Positions 30,334-40,495 of a stretch of 64,000 bases of DNA are shown piece after piece (within the stretch, counting starts at the first letter, position 1; each line of letters begins with the position of its first letter). Location of the stretch: contig NC_005956.1 in assembly GCF_000046705.1 (NCBI RefSeq), forward strand, positions 1,415,001 through 1,479,000, in the 5' to 3' direction. The DNA comes from Bartonella henselae str. Houston-1 (GTDB lineage Bacteria > Pseudomonadota > Alphaproteobacteria > Rhizobiales > Rhizobiaceae). The translations under genes were made by a program, and so were the position numbers. The notes under the pieces are model-generated. The model saw only the letters and a program-made list of their open reading frames with translations, did no database searches and was not told the origin of the DNA.

Positions 30334-30985
30334 TGTTCTCTCTTATGAACTCCCCCAAGCCGTTTTCGATACAGTATTGATGACGATAAGCGCTTCTTTA
30401 ATGGCACTTATTATAGGTCTTCCACTTGGTCTGCTTCTTTATACAACTGCACGTGGAGGAATTCTTGCCTCATATCTCATCAATCGCCCTCTGAGTATCA
30501 TGATTGATAGTATTCGTGCCATTCCCTTTATTATTCTCGCATTTTATCTTCTCCCTCTTACCCGTATAGTTGTAGGAAGAGGTGTAGGAATGTCTTCGGT
30601 GATTTTTGTTCTCACCATTTCAGCTATTCCTTTTTATGCACGAATGGCAGAACTCTCTTTTAAAACTGTCGAAAATGGCTTGATTGAAGCTGCGCGTTCC
30701 ATGGGAGCAAGTCGACTTCAAATTATCAGGCATGTTCTTGTCCCTGAAGCGCTCCCTAGTCTGATTAACGGTTTTACTGTTATGGTAATTTCTCTTATCG
30801 GAGCCACTTCACTTGCTGGATATCTCGGCGGAGGTGGTTTGGGAGATATGGCAATCCGCTATGGCTATCAGCGTTATAATACCTCCATTATGACAATAGT
30901 TATTATCCTTTTAATCATTCTAAATGTTATTACCCAATGGTCTTCCGATAAAATTGTACAAAAACTAGATAAAAAAAAGCATTAA
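30326..30985 (+). CDS. metI: Methionine ABC transporter permease
   Basis: Inner-membrane permease, 219 residues, with about five helices. The EAA loop that contacts MetN reads GLIEAARSMGASRLQIIRHV (about 122-141). The start ATG lies within the end of metN. Downstream, a decayed copy of the last two thirds of this gene follows, split by a recombinase relic. Confidence 0.94.
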   Translation: MFNVLSYELPQAVFDTVLMTISASLMALIIGLPLGLLLYTTARGGILASYLINRPLSIMIDSIRAIPFIILAFYLLPLTRIVVGRGVGMSSVIFVLTISAIPFYARMAELSFKTVENGLIEAARSMGASRLQIIRHVLVPEALPSLINGFTVMVISLIGATSLAGYLGGGGLGDMAIRYGYQRYNTSIMTIVIILLIILNVITQWSSDKIVQKLDKKKH

Positions 30986-31025
30986 AGTAATTGAGGAATT
31001 TGTATATTTCTCACCAACCATAGCA

Positions 31026-31322
31026 ACTTCCTTTCTTGGTCTTGCATTTTATTTTCTCCCCTTATCTCTATGGTTGTAGAAAGAGATGTGGAAATACTTT
31101 AAGTGATTGTTATCCTTACTATTTCAGCCATTTCTTTTTATGAAAGCATAATAGAACTCTCTGTTAAAACTTTCGAGAATGGCTTGATTGAAGCTACGCA
31201 TCCATGGGAGAAAATCGACTTCAAATTATTAAACATGCTTTTCAGACATGTTCTCGTCCCTGAAACGTTCCTTCTATTCTAATTACCGGTTTTACTGTTA
31301 TGGTGGCTTCTTTTATGAATCT
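31026..31322 (+). pseudogene. Ghost of metI, first part
   Basis: Degenerate copy of metI nucleotides corresponding to intact positions about 30532-30800. Readable pieces include TVENGLIEA-like codons (CGAGAATGGCTTGATTGAAG) and TTACCGGTTTTACTGTTATG, with stops and small indels throughout. It breaks off at about 31322, where integrase relic D begins, and resumes at 32716. Confidence 0.85.
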
Positions 31323-32715
31323 TATAGAGAATAAATAAAAGAGAGAGAAAATTATCCAAAGATAATGGGGAACTTCACCCCATATCTTAGCTTTGACCTG
31401 TGACATAAGAAGCCCATTTTTCCATAAAGACATAGTGCTGTTCTAAATAGTCTGTACAATGAAGCACGTTCTCCTTTATCCCCCACCACATGCCCCAAAA
31501 TAATCTCTGCTACCTCATAAGGGACATCTGTTATTTTAGCTAGCCAATTACATAAATCAGAACGAAAGCCATGAGAATATGCCACCAAGATCAATCTGTT
31601 GCATGAATTGTGACAGGCAATTCGCAGCAAAGGGACCACACCCGGTTGCAGCAAAAAAAGAAATCATTGCGAAATAAAAAAAATGTGCTTGTTCCGGAGT
31701 TTTTAAAACCTCTGATGATAAAGGTAAGTAAAACTCTGTTATAGCATCACGCCTTCCTTTCATAGTCTCAACAGCAATTGCCCAATTATAGCACCGTCAA
31801 TCTGCTTTTTATGAATATGACGCAAAAGGTTTGTACGCGCCCCCAACTGGAAGGATAAGAAGACACAAAGCCAGTTGTAGTTATGCTTGTTATTTTGCAA
31901 AATATTTTATAAAAAGCCAGAATATCTTTCTAATCCATAGCGGGCATGTTCTTAACTTTATGACGTTGTTTTCTCAATAAAGTTTTTGCTCTTACTTGTA
32001 AATTAACATCCAATTCTAATGCAGCTGCATGTTTGAGACAAAGGATTGAAAAATAAGTGCTTTCCATTTTGTTGCAGCTTTTGTCTGCCAGATAGGGACA
32101 AGAACATTGCGTAATCTCTGAAATAGGGAAACAGCCTCCTTTGGGCATAATATGAAGTTGTAAATATAGAAATCAACTCCCAGCCTTATCATCACCCTTT
32201 AATTCGGCTTTACAGCTTTCAAGAGTATCTAGGAGCAGTATCTTTTCAATAATGGAGATTGCGCATTGTCTCACGCTTTTGTTTCTCACTTTCTTTAATA
32301 GGATTACGCTCCTCATGCAAAACAGAACATCATTGTGTTGCCCATTTACGCCTTTGTTTTAAAGAGATATCCGTCAGCGCACACAAACCCATTTTACGAT
32401 GGCATCCGTGAAGGATATACCGTAAAAGCTATTGGGCACCACCCTCTTTATGCTTATGAAGCTACACGTCAGCTCCGTCATTCTCTTTGCAAGCGCAAAA
32501 TGCTTCGAGAACTCTTGCATTGAGACGGTTCATAAGGTGTATTTTTACTCTTTTCCCAAAGAGTTATTCACCCACACACCAATCCCGCTTATAATGTGCA
32601 TGCGAATGATTTTGAGTGACTCACGATGAGACAGTTTGAGATGCAATAACTTACGATATTCGGTGCTCTCATTCAAGTTAAAAATGATAAATTATCTTTA
32701 TAAATCAATGTCTTT
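31323..32715 (-). pseudogene. Decayed integrase relic D (longest copy, inserted in the metI ghost)
   Basis: The most complete relic: about 1.39 kb, near the length of a full island integrase gene. The minus strand reads from the shared boundary at 32711 through the arm-binding domain, the core-binding domain (CLKHAAALELDVNLQVRAKT near 32030) and LSSEVLKTPEQAHFFYFAM to the catalytic domain with HGFRSDLCNWLAK (active-site arginine), TDVPYEVAEIILGHVVGDKG (active-site histidine) and GERASLYRLFRTALCLYGKM near 31430. Frame breaks and stops prevent function. It is framed on both sides by metI-ghost sequence. Confidence 0.85.
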
Positions 32716-32915
32716 CTCTTAATCATAGCCACATCACTTGCTGGAATCTAAGCGGAGAAGATTGGGGGAATATGGCGATCTGCCATGACTAGCAGCGTTA
32801 TAATATCTCCATTATGACAATAGTTATATCCTTTTGATCACTCTTCATATTATTCCCTTAAGGGTCTTCTGAAACAATTGCACAAAAAGTGGATAAAACA
32901 CAACATTAAAACAAT
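32716..32915 (+). pseudogene. Ghost of metI, second part
   Basis: Continues the copy of metI: AGCCACATCACTTGCTGGAA (intact AGCCACTTCACTTGCTGGAT) and CAGCGTTATAATATCTCCAT (intact CAGCGTTATAATACCTCCAT), then a tail matching the sequence that follows intact metI. It joins directly onto the 3' end of the MaoC-type gene. It has frameshifts and stops. Confidence 0.85.
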
Positions 32916-33395
32916 TTAAGAATTTATGTACTTCTCTCCAACCATAGCAACCACAAGCCACTGGGCAGTAAGAGCTGGTTTTTTTAATTGTTCAATTTCC
33001 ATCGTAGCTCCATAATGAAAAACCACCCGTCCAGAAGGACGAATCTCGGCATCATTTAAAACAAAACGCGCACGTACCCTTGTGCCTGTTTTAACGGGAC
33101 TCATAAAGCGTACTTTATCAAAACCATAATTAATGCCCATTGTTGTACCTTCCAACTCCGGTAGTGCCTCATAAGCTAGCGTAGACAAAAGTGATAATGT
33201 TAAAAACCCATGAGCAATAGTGCCACCGAAATGCGTTTTTTTAGCCTTTTCCTCATCTACGTGGATCCATTGATGATCATCTGTTGCGCATGCAAATTGA
33301 TTAATCATATCCTGCGTAACAAGACGCCACCGCGATAATCCTATTTCTTTCCCAATAAAATTAGCTACATCTTGTACTGCTATTTTTTGTTGCAT
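32916..33395 (-). CDS. MaoC-family (R)-enoyl-CoA hydratase-like protein
   Basis: Hot-dog fold protein of 159 residues with the hydratase 2 motif: ATDDHQWIHVDEEKAKK (aspartate-histidine catalytic pair near residues 37-43) and HFGGTIAHGFLTLSLLSTLA. Similar to rhizobial NodN/MaoC dehydratases, which hydrate enoyl thioesters; the true substrate here is unknown. A purine-rich AGGAAAAGG ribosome site precedes the ATG. It is convergent with the metI ghost and divergent from the oxidoreductase gene at 33563, and stands alone. Confidence 0.86.
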   Translation of the reverse strand: MQQKIAVQDVANFIGKEIGLSRWRLVTQDMINQFACATDDHQWIHVDEEKAKKTHFGGTIAHGFLTLSLLSTLAYEALPELEGTTMGINYGFDKVRFMSPVKTGTRVRARFVLNDAEIRPSGRVVFHYGATMEIEQLKKPALTAQWLVVAMVGEKYINS

Positions 33396-33562
33396 AACGC
33401 CTTTTCCTGTTTTATTTGGTAAAACTACCCCAAACCTCTTGCTTTTATAAAACCCATTGATTAGAGCATCAAGAATAAAAGATGAACTGTCTTAAAAGAA
33501 AATGGGGCTTATGAATAAGAAAACTCTTCTTTAGCAAAGTAATTTTCAAATGGGAAAAAATA

Positions 33563-34900
33563 ATGGCAAGCAATGTGAGCCTAACAGGTTTGGCGCATGA
33601 TTTAAAGCAGCGTGCAGAAAACCACCCTCCCATCCGTATTGGATTGATTGGGTGTGGTGAAATGGGAACAGATTTGCTCTCAAGCATTGCACATATGGAT
33701 GGCATAACGGTTGCAGCCGTTGCTACCCGAACACCCTCGCGTATTTTTGATGCTGCTAGATTAGCCTATGGCGAAGAGGGACATGTGCGTGAAGTTGAAA
33801 ATGCCAGTGCTCTAACCCGAACTATCGAAAAAGGTTTGATTGCAGCCACAAATGATATTGATCTTGTTTTACGCCATGAGCAAATTGATATTATCGTTGA
33901 TGCAACAGGCTATCCTGAAGCGGGAGCAGAAATTGGCTTTAAAGCGCTTGAAAACAACAAAAACCTTGTCATGATGAATGTTGAAGCCGATGTTACCATT
34001 GGTGCTTATCTAAAACATGAAGCAGAAAAACAAGGTCTTATTTATACACTTGGTGCTGGTGATGAACCTACCTCTTGCATGGAACTTATTGAATTTGTTT
34101 CAGCCCTTGGACATAAGATTGTTGCAGCTGGAAAAGGCAAAAACAATCCACTTATCTTCGATGCCACACCTGATACTTATGAAGAAGAAGCACTACGACG
34201 TAACATGAATGTGCGTATGTTGGTTGAATTTATTGATGGTTCCAAAACGATGGTTGAAATGGCAGCTATTGCAAATGCAACGGGGCTTCTCCCTGATTGC
34301 CCAGGAATGCATGGCCCACAAGCGGCGCTAAAAGATTTAAACAAAATACTTATTCCTAAACAGGATGGTGGTATTTTAGAGCAATGTGGCGTTGTGGATT
34401 ATTCAATAGGTCCAGGGGTTTCCCCAGGTGTTTTTGTCATTGCAGAAATAGCACACCCACGTCTACGGGAACGTATGGAAGATTTAAAAATGGGTCAGGG
34501 ACCTTACTTTACCTTTCATCGCCCTTATCATCTAACAGCAATGGAAGTTCCCCTCACCTGTGCACGCATTATGCTTTATGGTAAAAAAGATATGGCACCA
34601 CTAAACCACCCTGTAGTGGAAGTCTGTGCCGTTGCTAAGAAAGATTTGTATCCTGGTGATCAGTTAGACTTTATTGGTCTTTATAGTTATCGTGCTTGGA
34701 TAATGAATATTGCAGAAGCGCGCATGCACCAAGCCATTCCTTGTGGACTACTGGAAAATGCAACAGTTACAGCTGAAATTAAAAAGAATGAACTTATTAC
34801 GGTGCATAATACCGCTATTCGCGAAGATCAGTGGATTGCACGTCTTCGCACCAAACAAGACCTCTTGCTTAATGCCTCCTCTCTCCCCTCTCATGCATAA
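33563..34900 (+). CDS. SAF-domain NAD(P)-dependent oxidoreductase (homoserine dehydrogenase-like)
   Basis: Predicted cytoplasmic two-domain enzyme of 445 residues. The amino-terminal Rossmann fold has the dinucleotide motif IGLIGCGEMGTDLLSSIA (about 26-43) and VAAVATRTPSRIFDAARLAY, then LRHEQIDIIVDATGYPEAGA; the middle resembles homoserine dehydrogenase, and the carboxy-terminal part ends in a SAF domain (about 345-425: VAKKDLYPGDQLDFIGLYS). Such proteins are widespread in Rhizobiales and are often misnamed FlgA because of the SAF domain. The substrate is unknown; sugar-acid or polyol catabolism has been proposed for relatives. A GGGAAAAA ribosome-like stretch precedes the ATG. Monocistronic. 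Confidence 0.8.
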   Translation: MASNVSLTGLAHDLKQRAENHPPIRIGLIGCGEMGTDLLSSIAHMDGITVAAVATRTPSRIFDAARLAYGEEGHVREVENASALTRTIEKGLIAATNDIDLVLRHEQIDIIVDATGYPEAGAEIGFKALENNKNLVMMNVEADVTIGAYLKHEAEKQGLIYTLGAGDEPTSCMELIEFVSALGHKIVAAGKGKNNPLIFDATPDTYEEEALRRNMNVRMLVEFIDGSKTMVEMAAIANATGLLPDCPGMHGPQAALKDLNKILIPKQDGGILEQCGVVDYSIGPGVSPGVFVIAEIAHPRLRERMEDLKMGQGPYFTFHRPYHLTAMEVPLTCARIMLYGKKDMAPLNHPVVEVCAVAKKDLYPGDQLDFIGLYSYRAWIMNIAEARMHQAIPCGLLENATVTAEIKKNELITVHNTAIREDQWIARLRTKQDLLLNASSLPSHA

Positions 34901-34914
34901 GCAAAATCTTCTTA

Positions 34915-35645
34915 TCTTTATAAATCAAAACATTGACTGATAAGAACAATTCATCATTTTTCCTCTTGAAATCAGAACATCAAAGAGCAAAAATCTTTGC
35001 CATTTGATCCCTCTGGTTCAAAATGATAAAACTATTTGCAAAAGAACTCAAGACATCCCTTACAGACCGTCTCAAGACAAGAACAAACAGACACATTGGA
35101 AAGATGCTCACGTAACTTCATAAGCGCAAAGGTGGGCTACCCAAAAGTTCCCGCTTTATATTCTTCACAGTTGTCACCAAAAGAATAAGATTGAAAGCAA
35201 AATAAAATAGTTCTCTTAAGAAAAGTCATAAAAGTCCAAGCCTGCACCATCATTCTCTTTGCCAATTCCAAATATTACAACAACCATTGCATTGAGACGG
35301 TTCATGAGAAGCATTTTTACTTCTTTCTTTAAACCTTTGTATCCATCCACACACCAAACCCCGCTTGTGACGTGTAAACGAATAATTTTGATTGATTCAC
35401 TATAAAAAAATTTGAAATGAGAGAATCTTACGATATTCGGTGCTCTCATTCAAATTGCAAAAAGATTAATTATCATTATAAATCAATATCTTGTCTGAAC
35501 AATTCAATGGCGCATTCTTTTTCATGACGTCCATAATTGCCTTAAAAGAATACCACAAAGAAAGCTGTGAGAAACTGCACAATTTCTAGGATTTTAAACA
35601 GTACCCTCGATGCTTTTGCAAGCCATAAAGCTAAACTTTAAAAGA
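34915..35645 (+). pseudogene. Decayed integrase relic E (plus-strand, interrupted)
   Basis: Two separated pieces of a plus-strand integrase copy: 34915-35190 (boundary, then CGTCTCAAGACAAG and CTTCATAAGCGCAAAGGTGG, matching the amino-terminal domain) and about 35500-35645 (near the helix, reading LNSTLDAFASHKAKL). Between them lies a copy in the opposite orientation, so one relic appears to have been inserted into or recombined with another. Very decayed; confidence in exact ends is low. Confidence 0.6.
35215..35485 (-). pseudogene. Inverted integrase relic inside relic E
   Basis: Minus-strand piece beginning at the shared boundary near 35480 and carrying the amino-terminal segment (minus frame 35449-35216 starts MRAPNIVRFSHF, as in relic G). 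It ends near 35215 where the plus-strand relic resumes. Confidence 0.65.
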
Positions 35646-36122
35646 AACCGTGAAAAGAGAAGAATATTTGCACCTTTTACTATCTTTCAATTACGAAAAA
35701 ACAGTAAAAAGCTTTTTAAAGAGCTAAAAGCTTTAAAAGAAGGCACAGGAACTTACCTTTTAGGAAAAGTATTACTAGAATTCACTGAGACATATCAAGA
35801 AAACGTCTCATATTGTTTTCAATAATCTCAACCAACATCTCCTCCCCTTAATAGGATTCAGCATAACTACTTTAGATATTGGTCCTTCAAATATAATAAA
35901 ATGATAGACGGAATGCACAAACAAACGAAAGAGGGAGATCTCCTACCAAATTTAACAGGACAAAACCATAATAGATACCACAATACCATGCTACATTTCC
36001 CGTAACCAAAGAAGCAAACAATGAAACAAGACCAATACCACCCCAAAGTATATTAAATAAAGAAACTTTCTCAACTTTCCTAAAAGCGAATTAGTCTTAT
36101 TTTTCACGTCCCCTAGTATCCC
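35646..36122. other. Gene-poor stretch
   Basis: No supportable gene. On the minus strand, 35900-36120 can be read as a partly hydrophobic, frame-broken segment that may be the tail of the gene whose 5' relic is at 36123-36281, but I cannot name it. Confidence 0.3.
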
Positions 36123-36281
36123 CTAAACAGGCACATCTAACGTCCTCATACCTGTATTTTTTTCTAATGCAACAAAAACCCCTCTTTCTTGAATATGCGC
36201 ATTACTTCCCACAGTTTGTGCAAAAAGAATAAAAACTGTATAAAAACATGAACATATACAATTTTTAAATATTCCGAACAT
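36123..36281 (-). pseudogene. Truncated protein with autotransporter-like amino terminus
   Basis: A 52-codon frame starting MFGIFKNCICSCFYTVFILF and ending at a stop after NTGMRTLDVPV. The first twenty or so residues resemble the amino-terminal extension and signal segment of the two large autotransporters in this window (MIKVFRNHVCLCTVTTAILS and MINVLKNRTRLCALTTSVFF). The rest is short and unrelated to their passengers. Most likely a 5' remnant of a lost autotransporter gene; the later part may belong to a different family. Confidence 0.5.
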
Positions 36282-36470
36282 AGCTTTCTTTTGCTCCTCT
36301 TTTTCTTCACTGAAAAAGTGAAAACTATTCAAATATATAAAAACAGAATTTGCATTTAATCATTTACTTTTAATGTATAACACAATTTGATATGTTATGT
36401 TATAAATATAATACATAATGTATTATATGTAAAGACATAAAAAATAAAATAATTAAAATTTTCAAAAAAA
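36205..36470. repeat. Diverged direct repeat, copy 1
   Basis: About 260 bases repeated at 37760-38025, covering the 5' end and upstream region of two autotransporter-like minus-strand starts. The shared CTTTTGCTCCTCTTTTTCTT marks the ribosome-site area (GAGGAGCAAAAG on the minus strand). Both copies then share an AT-rich upstream segment with an ACATTATGTAT element. Confidence 0.65.
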
Positions 36471-37759
36471 ATTTATTCATCAATGATAGAAATTACAAAT
36501 AATTAACACATGCATCAGAAAGAGTCTTGCTTTAAAGAGTACTGTAAGACAGCTTATATGAAATTCACATTATCATAGATAATAATATTGGTAAAAAAGT
36601 TAATCATAAACCAAATGCGTTATTATAGATTTAAGCATACATTACTAAGAATCATACCTAAAAAAATTAAATTCTATTGCTAATCTGTAGCGCATTAACA
36701 TCAGAGAAAGCTTTACAAAGCTCTCTTTTATCACAAGAAGTAATGATACACTTATCAAACGATTTTAAATGCAAATGAAGAATTAAAGAACAACATAATT
36801 TTCCTCTTTTCCTTAATATCAAAAGAATCTATTCCTTTTAGAAAATCATAAATTGACTTACAAATCTCATTAAGCATTCTTCATATTCAATTAAATCAGA
36901 CAATACAGAAAGTTTTTCTCATTTTAACCTCTCTGATTTAAATTTATAAAAAAATTTGTTGGCTTACACATTACAAAAGGAAGTAATGTGGCGTGGAAGA
37001 CAGCTTAAGAAATGAATTAAGACTTATCTTACAATTTTTTTAAATACAAAAGCAGTATAATATTAAAAACTGTCAATATAATAATAGCGCTTTTCTGCTA
37101 TTTCACTTGTCTGTTATTTCATCAGCATAAACTGGAATGCTGCTTAGTGAGTTTTTAATTCTATCACTCATAGTCAAAACTGAGAAATGAAATTGCTAGC
37201 AAGTAAAGACCATCACACTAAAGCAAATCCATATCCATGAAAAACATCAACAATGGCCTACTATTCTTCCGCAAAACAGCAATAAACTATAAAAGAAAAA
37301 TCAAGATCTCTATTTTCAAACAAAAAAGACATCAACTGAATGGTTTTAAACTTTCATCGATACATATCGAACAAACATCCTGTAATAACTTCAGTAAGGT
37401 CATCCAGCCAAATACTCTTACTTGATATAACATAAACCGCTTAAGAGATTGGCTTTCAAAAATAACAAAATTTACCAATAAAATAAGGAGATTAATCAGA
37501 TTTATAATAACACCATGAGAAACATTAAAGTGCTAGGCAAACGGCTTGCAACTGAAAAAAAGAGCATCATAAAAAATGAGATAATCCCCCAAAATGCTGA
37601 AAAGAAATTTTTTGCTTAACTTTCACAAAAGTTAAGCCCTCCTTCTCTTCAATAGTGCAGATCATAAGCATATCGATTATTTCAGTAGCTCTATTTTCCC
37701 ATGGAGCGATACTAAACATTTCCTTTAGAAAGAGCTCTTTCACAATCTTTGCATGAATC
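36471..37759. other. Gene-poor AT-rich region
   Basis: About 1.3 kb. No family is recognised. An open frame at 37237-37425 is lysine-rich and lacks support. An inverted repeat GCTTAACTTT / AAAGTTAAGC (37614-37637) is present next to a T-run. A minus-strand stretch near 37640-37760 reads FSIAPWENRATEIIDMLMIC, a plausible decayed protein segment I could not assign. Confidence 0.35.
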
Positions 37760-38025
37760 TCTACAGTTAAAAAAGAATAAATGCTGTAAAAATATACAAA
37801 AACAAATGATTTTTAAATACTTTAAACATAGCTTCTTTTGCTCCTCTTTTTCTTCACCGAAAAAGTGCAAGACTATTCACGTTTATAAAAACTAAAATCG
37901 TCTTTAAAAAGTTATTTCAATACACAAAATACAATGTGATATAGTGCACAAAAGATGCCCTTTCATAAGGAAATACATTATGTATGCAATATGAAGACAT
38001 AATTACAATTTCCAAAATAAAAAAC
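37760..38025. repeat. Diverged direct repeat, copy 2
   Basis: Second copy of the segment at 36205-36470; the two differ by many substitutions and small indels but keep order and the CTCCTCTTTTTCTTCAC core. Confidence 0.65.
37767..37829 (-). pseudogene. Autotransporter 5'-end relic
   Basis: Twenty codons, MFKVFKNHLFLYIFTAFILF, then a stop. The match to the start of the autotransporter at 47346 (MIKVFRNHVCLC) is clear, and the same upstream region precedes it, so this is the remaining start of a lost autotransporter gene. Confidence 0.6.
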
Positions 38026-38549
38026 ATGAAGGAGAAGTGCTAGAAGAAGCTAACAGGAAACTGCGTTTTGAAGGTTCCTCTTAAGTAATCTCGTTGAAAT
38101 ATCAGCTCACTATGAAAAACGATATTGAAAATCATTGCGTATAGATAGAAAACACACAATTATTTTATTAAAAGACTACAAGCTCAAATTAAGCACTATC
38201 ACTCATCTCTACCAAAGAATCATCACTAAAAACTTTGAGAAAATTCATTTCAGCATAAGAGAGAATAATAGATTATTAAGCACTTTCAAACGCAAATCAA
38301 AAAACTCAATACTTCACTCTTTTTGTTCAATCTTAAAAAGACGATCTTCCTTATGATGACACAAAAGAGATTGTTATAGATAAAAGAAGTATACTATGCT
38401 TGCGTTTCTTCATCATTTTTTTATCCTTTACATTTTACTAATTTTGGTAAGTGTAATATCACCTAAAATGAAAAATCTCCCTCACTTTCAAATAAAGCGT
38501 ATCATTCTTCGTAACATCCCCCGATCAACCTGTTATCAAAATGGAAACA
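38026..38549. other. Gene-poor stretch
   Basis: Two short plus-strand frames (38135-38356, basic and leucine-rich; 38396-38587, starting with a hydrophobic run) have no family match or ribosome site I can support. Nothing else seen. Confidence 0.3.
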
Positions 38550-38945
38550 AGATATTGATTTATAAAGATAATTTATCGTTTTTTTAACTTGAATAAAAAT
38601 TCAAACTATTGTAAGGTTCTTTCATTTAACCTTCTCTCATAGTAAATCACTCAAAATCCTTCATTTGCATATCACAAGCGTGGTTCGCGTGTAGGTAAAG
38701 ACTCTCCAAGAAAGAAGTAAAAATGTCCCTTATGAAGTGTCTCAAATAGCAAGGATTTTCGGCAACATTTTGAATTGACGAAAAGAATGATGTTATCATC
38801 TCGCACGCTTAATAAGCTTAAAGATGGAGATACCCAATAATTTACCATTATATCCTTCACGGACTCTGTCGTGAAAGTGGCTTTTGTGCACTAACAAATA
38901 TTTCTAAAGCAAGCACGTGAATATGCAAAAATTGCACCATACAAT
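38550..38945 (+). pseudogene. Decayed integrase relic F
   Basis: Plus-strand partial copy beginning ATATTGATTTATAAAGATAA and matching relics A and G through the amino-terminal arm domain (AACATTTTGAATTGACG, then CCTTCACGGACTCTGTCGTG). It stops near 38945, so core-binding and catalytic parts are missing. Many stops. Confidence 0.7.
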
Positions 38946-39715
38946 AATGCAAAACATCTATGCTTTTAGTCCCCATCTTAAACCCCATTTTAATCATTGT
39001 ATCAGCTGTTCAAAGGTGTTTGCTCCTCATCGCGTTATGAGCACATCAAGCTCTCTCCAATTACGCGACTCCATCTGATAAAGGTTCTATGCATTACCTT
39101 ACAATCATTTTTCCTCACAAACACCAAAATCTGTTAATACACTACATAAAATTGGCAAAAGTAAAATTGCTCAACAAACCTTTCTATCCTTTTGTCACAT
39201 TTATACAATTGCCTTAGTAAAGGGAACAGGAACCTTGATTAAAAACAAAATCTGTATCACCCTAGTCTTTGCAGCAATCTGCTTCTTTTCTTCAAATACT
39301 TCAACAAAAATACTTTAAGTATTCTCTCCATAGAACAAAAAGAAAAATATTTGCACTTTCATCTAAACTTGAGTTTTTAAGAGACAAATGAGAAAAATTT
39401 ATTTTTTAAGCTATAATCTAGAGTATTTTTAGTAACCTTGAATGCTCACTTTACAAAAACAAAAGCATTCATTCAAAAAGTCTCACAAAAACAGCTACTC
39501 TTTGAATATTTCAAATTATATCAAAAATTGAAGTGATTTTTTTAAAGAATGTTTCCACTCTTTTTGACAAAGCTTTCCTTATCCATTACATAGATATTTC
39601 CTCCCTAGTCTATCGCATAGATATTTGATGTGAAAATGCTTTTATTTGCGTTTCTCTGTCATATAGATTAAAATCGATAAAGGGGACTCCACCATCTTTA
39701 TCCATTCAGCATCTT
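38946..39715. other. Intergenic region upstream of the creatininase-family gene
   Basis: About 770 bases without a supportable gene. The open frame of the next gene extends upstream to about 39660 without an ATG. Confidence 0.35.
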
Positions 39716-40480
39716 TTGACTTTTTTGTGCAATAAATTCATGATATCTGATATACCTTTCCTTGCTCTTTTACCCTTGGGCGCACATGAATATCACGGAG
39801 ATCATCTCCCCTTTGAAACCGACTGGATTATTGCAGAAGCTTTTGCAAAAGCGCTTACTGTAAAGACGAAAAAGCAATTTCATATCGCGCTCTTACCGGT
39901 TGAAAAGATCGGCTATTCGATAGAACATATGGATGTCTCTGGCACCCAAACACTCACCTTTTCTGAGGCTATCGAACGATGGATAAACATTGGTGAGGAC
40001 TGCTATCGTAAAGGTATCAAGCGTTTTCTTCTTCTCAACGCTCATGGAGGCAATTCACCTTTAATGAGCATTGTGATCACCGAATTACGAAAGCGTTTTT
40101 CCATGCTAGCGGTAGCGACAAGCTGGACACGTTTTGGGCTGCCGCACGGTTTAATGCATCCGTCTCAACACCATCTTGATATCCATGGAGGGTTTATTGA
40201 AACCTCCTTAATGCTCTATTTAGCACCAGAAAAAGTGCATATGGAAAAGGCCAAAAATTTTTATAATAAGCAAGCTGATATGATTGCCAATTATCAGTAT
40301 TTACGCGCTTATGGTCCCCATGCCTTTGGATGGACAATGCGTGATCTTAACCTACAGGGAGCAGCAGGCAAGGCACGTGAAGCAACATCACAAGCAGGAA
40401 AAGCCATTTTTTCTCATGTTCTTGGTGGGCTTCGTGGTTTACTTGATGATATTAATCGATTTAAAATAGACGCATTATAA
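39716..40480 (+). CDS. Creatininase-family amidohydrolase
   Basis: Metal-dependent amidohydrolase-like protein of 254 residues. Metal and active-site motifs are LALLPLGAHEYHGDHLPFET, LLLNAHGGNSPLMSIV, and DIHGGFIETSLMLYLAPE. The family includes creatininase, FAPy deformylase and MftE-type peptidases, so the substrate cannot be named. The start is uncertain: TTG at 39716 or ATG at 39740 (MISDIP); the frame stays open upstream, so the amino terminus may be slightly longer with a non-ATG start. It is followed after 15 bases by the CobW gene, and the three genes to 42506 form a likely operon. Confidence 0.85.
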   Translation: MTFLCNKFMISDIPFLALLPLGAHEYHGDHLPFETDWIIAEAFAKALTVKTKKQFHIALLPVEKIGYSIEHMDVSGTQTLTFSEAIERWINIGEDCYRKGIKRFLLLNAHGGNSPLMSIVITELRKRFSMLAVATSWTRFGLPHGLMHPSQHHLDIHGGFIETSLMLYLAPEKVHMEKAKNFYNKQADMIANYQYLRAYGPHAFGWTMRDLNLQGAAGKAREATSQAGKAIFSHVLGGLRGLLDDINRFKIDAL

Positions 40481-40495
40481 TAAAAAGGCGCAACC

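Noticed and set aside
37614-37637. Perfect inverted repeat GCTTAACTTT/AAAGTTAAGC as a terminator
   Set aside because: No T-run follows the stem in either direction and no gene ends nearby; left as an unexplained palindrome.
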